A stretch of 64,000 nucleotides of DNA from JAVBQL01 sp031549085 (GTDB lineage: Bacteria; Spirochaetota; GWE2-31-10; MWDO01), in NCBI GenBank assembly GCA_031549085.1, contig JAVBQL010000020.1, positions 1-64,000 of the forward strand, read 5' to 3'. Shown here piece by piece: positions 63,588 through 64,000 of the stretch. The position numbers and the translations under genes are program-made. The notes under the pieces are model-generated. The model was not told where the DNA came from. It saw nothing but the letters and a program-made list of their open reading frames with translations, and ran no database searches. The first letter of the stretch is position 1, and each line of letters starts with the position of its first letter.

Positions 63588-64000
63588 TTGAAACGTAGAT
63601 ATAATAAGACTAGTTATACAAAAAAGCCTAAAGTTGTTTATGTAGCAATGTTAGGCGTTTTTTTATTAGCCTCTCTAGTGTACTATATAACTACTCCAGA
63701 AAAAGAGGAAGAGTCTAGAAAAACTATGGAAAAGATCTCAACTATTGATAAAAAAGAGAGGATAGGGGCTCAGGATATTGTTCTAAAACCTAATGGTTGG
63801 TACTCTGGAACTGTTATCCGTGTAGTTGATGGAGATACAATAGAGGTGCAATTAAAAAATGGAGAGTCAAAAACAAAAGAAAAAATTCGACTGATTGGAG
63901 TAGATACACCAGAGACAAAGCATCCTAAAAAAGCAGTTGAATATTATGGAGTAGAGGCCTCTAACTTTACTAAATCAAATTTAGCTGATAAAAATATATG
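63588..64000 (+). CDS. Membrane-anchored thermonuclease (SNase-like), 3' end outside the window
   Basis: The frame starts at TTG 63588, eight bases after AAGGGA, and runs off the window after about 137 codons. An N-terminal basic stretch and membrane helix (VVYVAMLGVFLLASLVYYIT) are followed by a charged linker and the staphylococcal-nuclease fold: GTVIRVVDGDTIEVQL (Ca-binding Asp) and KIRLIGVDTPETKHP (the Arg, Asp and Glu of the active site), then YYGVEASNFTKSNL. The enzyme cleaves DNA and RNA, here probably in the periplasm or at the surface while tethered to the inner membrane. The second catalytic arginine lies beyond the window. Confidence 0.85.
   Translation, partial: MKRRYNKTSYTKKPKVVYVAMLGVFLLASLVYYITTPEKEEESRKTMEKISTIDKKERIGAQDIVLKPNGWYSGTVIRVVDGDTIEVQLKNGESKTKEKIRLIGVDTPETKHPKKAVEYYGVEASNFTKSNLADKNI

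Overview
The window is strongly AT-rich DNA with textbook sigma70 promoters (TTGACA/TTGACT, 16-18 nt, TATAAT) and GGAGG-type ribosome binding sites. It encodes many lipoproteins and exported proteins, a giant exported protein ending in a beta-barrel-like segment, a Cache/HAMP chemoreceptor and several expanded repeat families. A double-membraned, motile, low-GC bacterium fits best. I favour a spirochaete, but no rRNA or tRNA is present to prove it.

Layout. 0-5 kb: two tandem WG-repeat genes, a STAND/NB-ARC-TPR ATPase and an EamA-type transporter. 5-12.5 kb: an 'LPDGQ / FY-NG-I' repeat protein, small membrane proteins, an ankyrin protein, trmL, an S24 repressor and a Bax-inhibitor-1 membrane protein. 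12.8-24 kb: four more 'LPDGQ' repeat proteins (three are lipoproteins), pyridoxal/pyridoxamine kinase, a WG protein and a lipoprotein with twelve NHL repeats. 25-32 kb: a DUF2271 protein, an exported WG protein, a chemoreceptor, two very small genes and an exported alpha/beta hydrolase. 32.5-39.4 kb: WG proteins plus a plasmid-like block (S24 repressor, replication-initiator-like protein, counter-transcribed RNA, ParA with a fused HTH, twin palindromes, PD-(D/E)XK-like nuclease). 40.5-60 kb: three ~2000-residue Ig-like surface proteins. 60-64 kb: two more 'LPDGQ' proteins, a WG protein and the start of a membrane-anchored thermonuclease.

Two points stand out. First, the coding capacity is dominated by two beta-repeat families: seven WG genes and seven 'LPDGQ' genes. 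Paralogues within each family are cytosolic, exported or lipid-anchored, as if one scaffold were deployed in several compartments. Second, the long intergenic regions hold a set of candidate small RNAs of 65-110 nt. Several have their own promoter and either a terminator or a 5' end that folds back on the 3' end through a 13-22 bp stem, often built on CCATAAA...TTTATGG. One such RNA (37007-37096) lies antisense to the predicted leader of the replication gene, the arrangement used for plasmid copy-number control.
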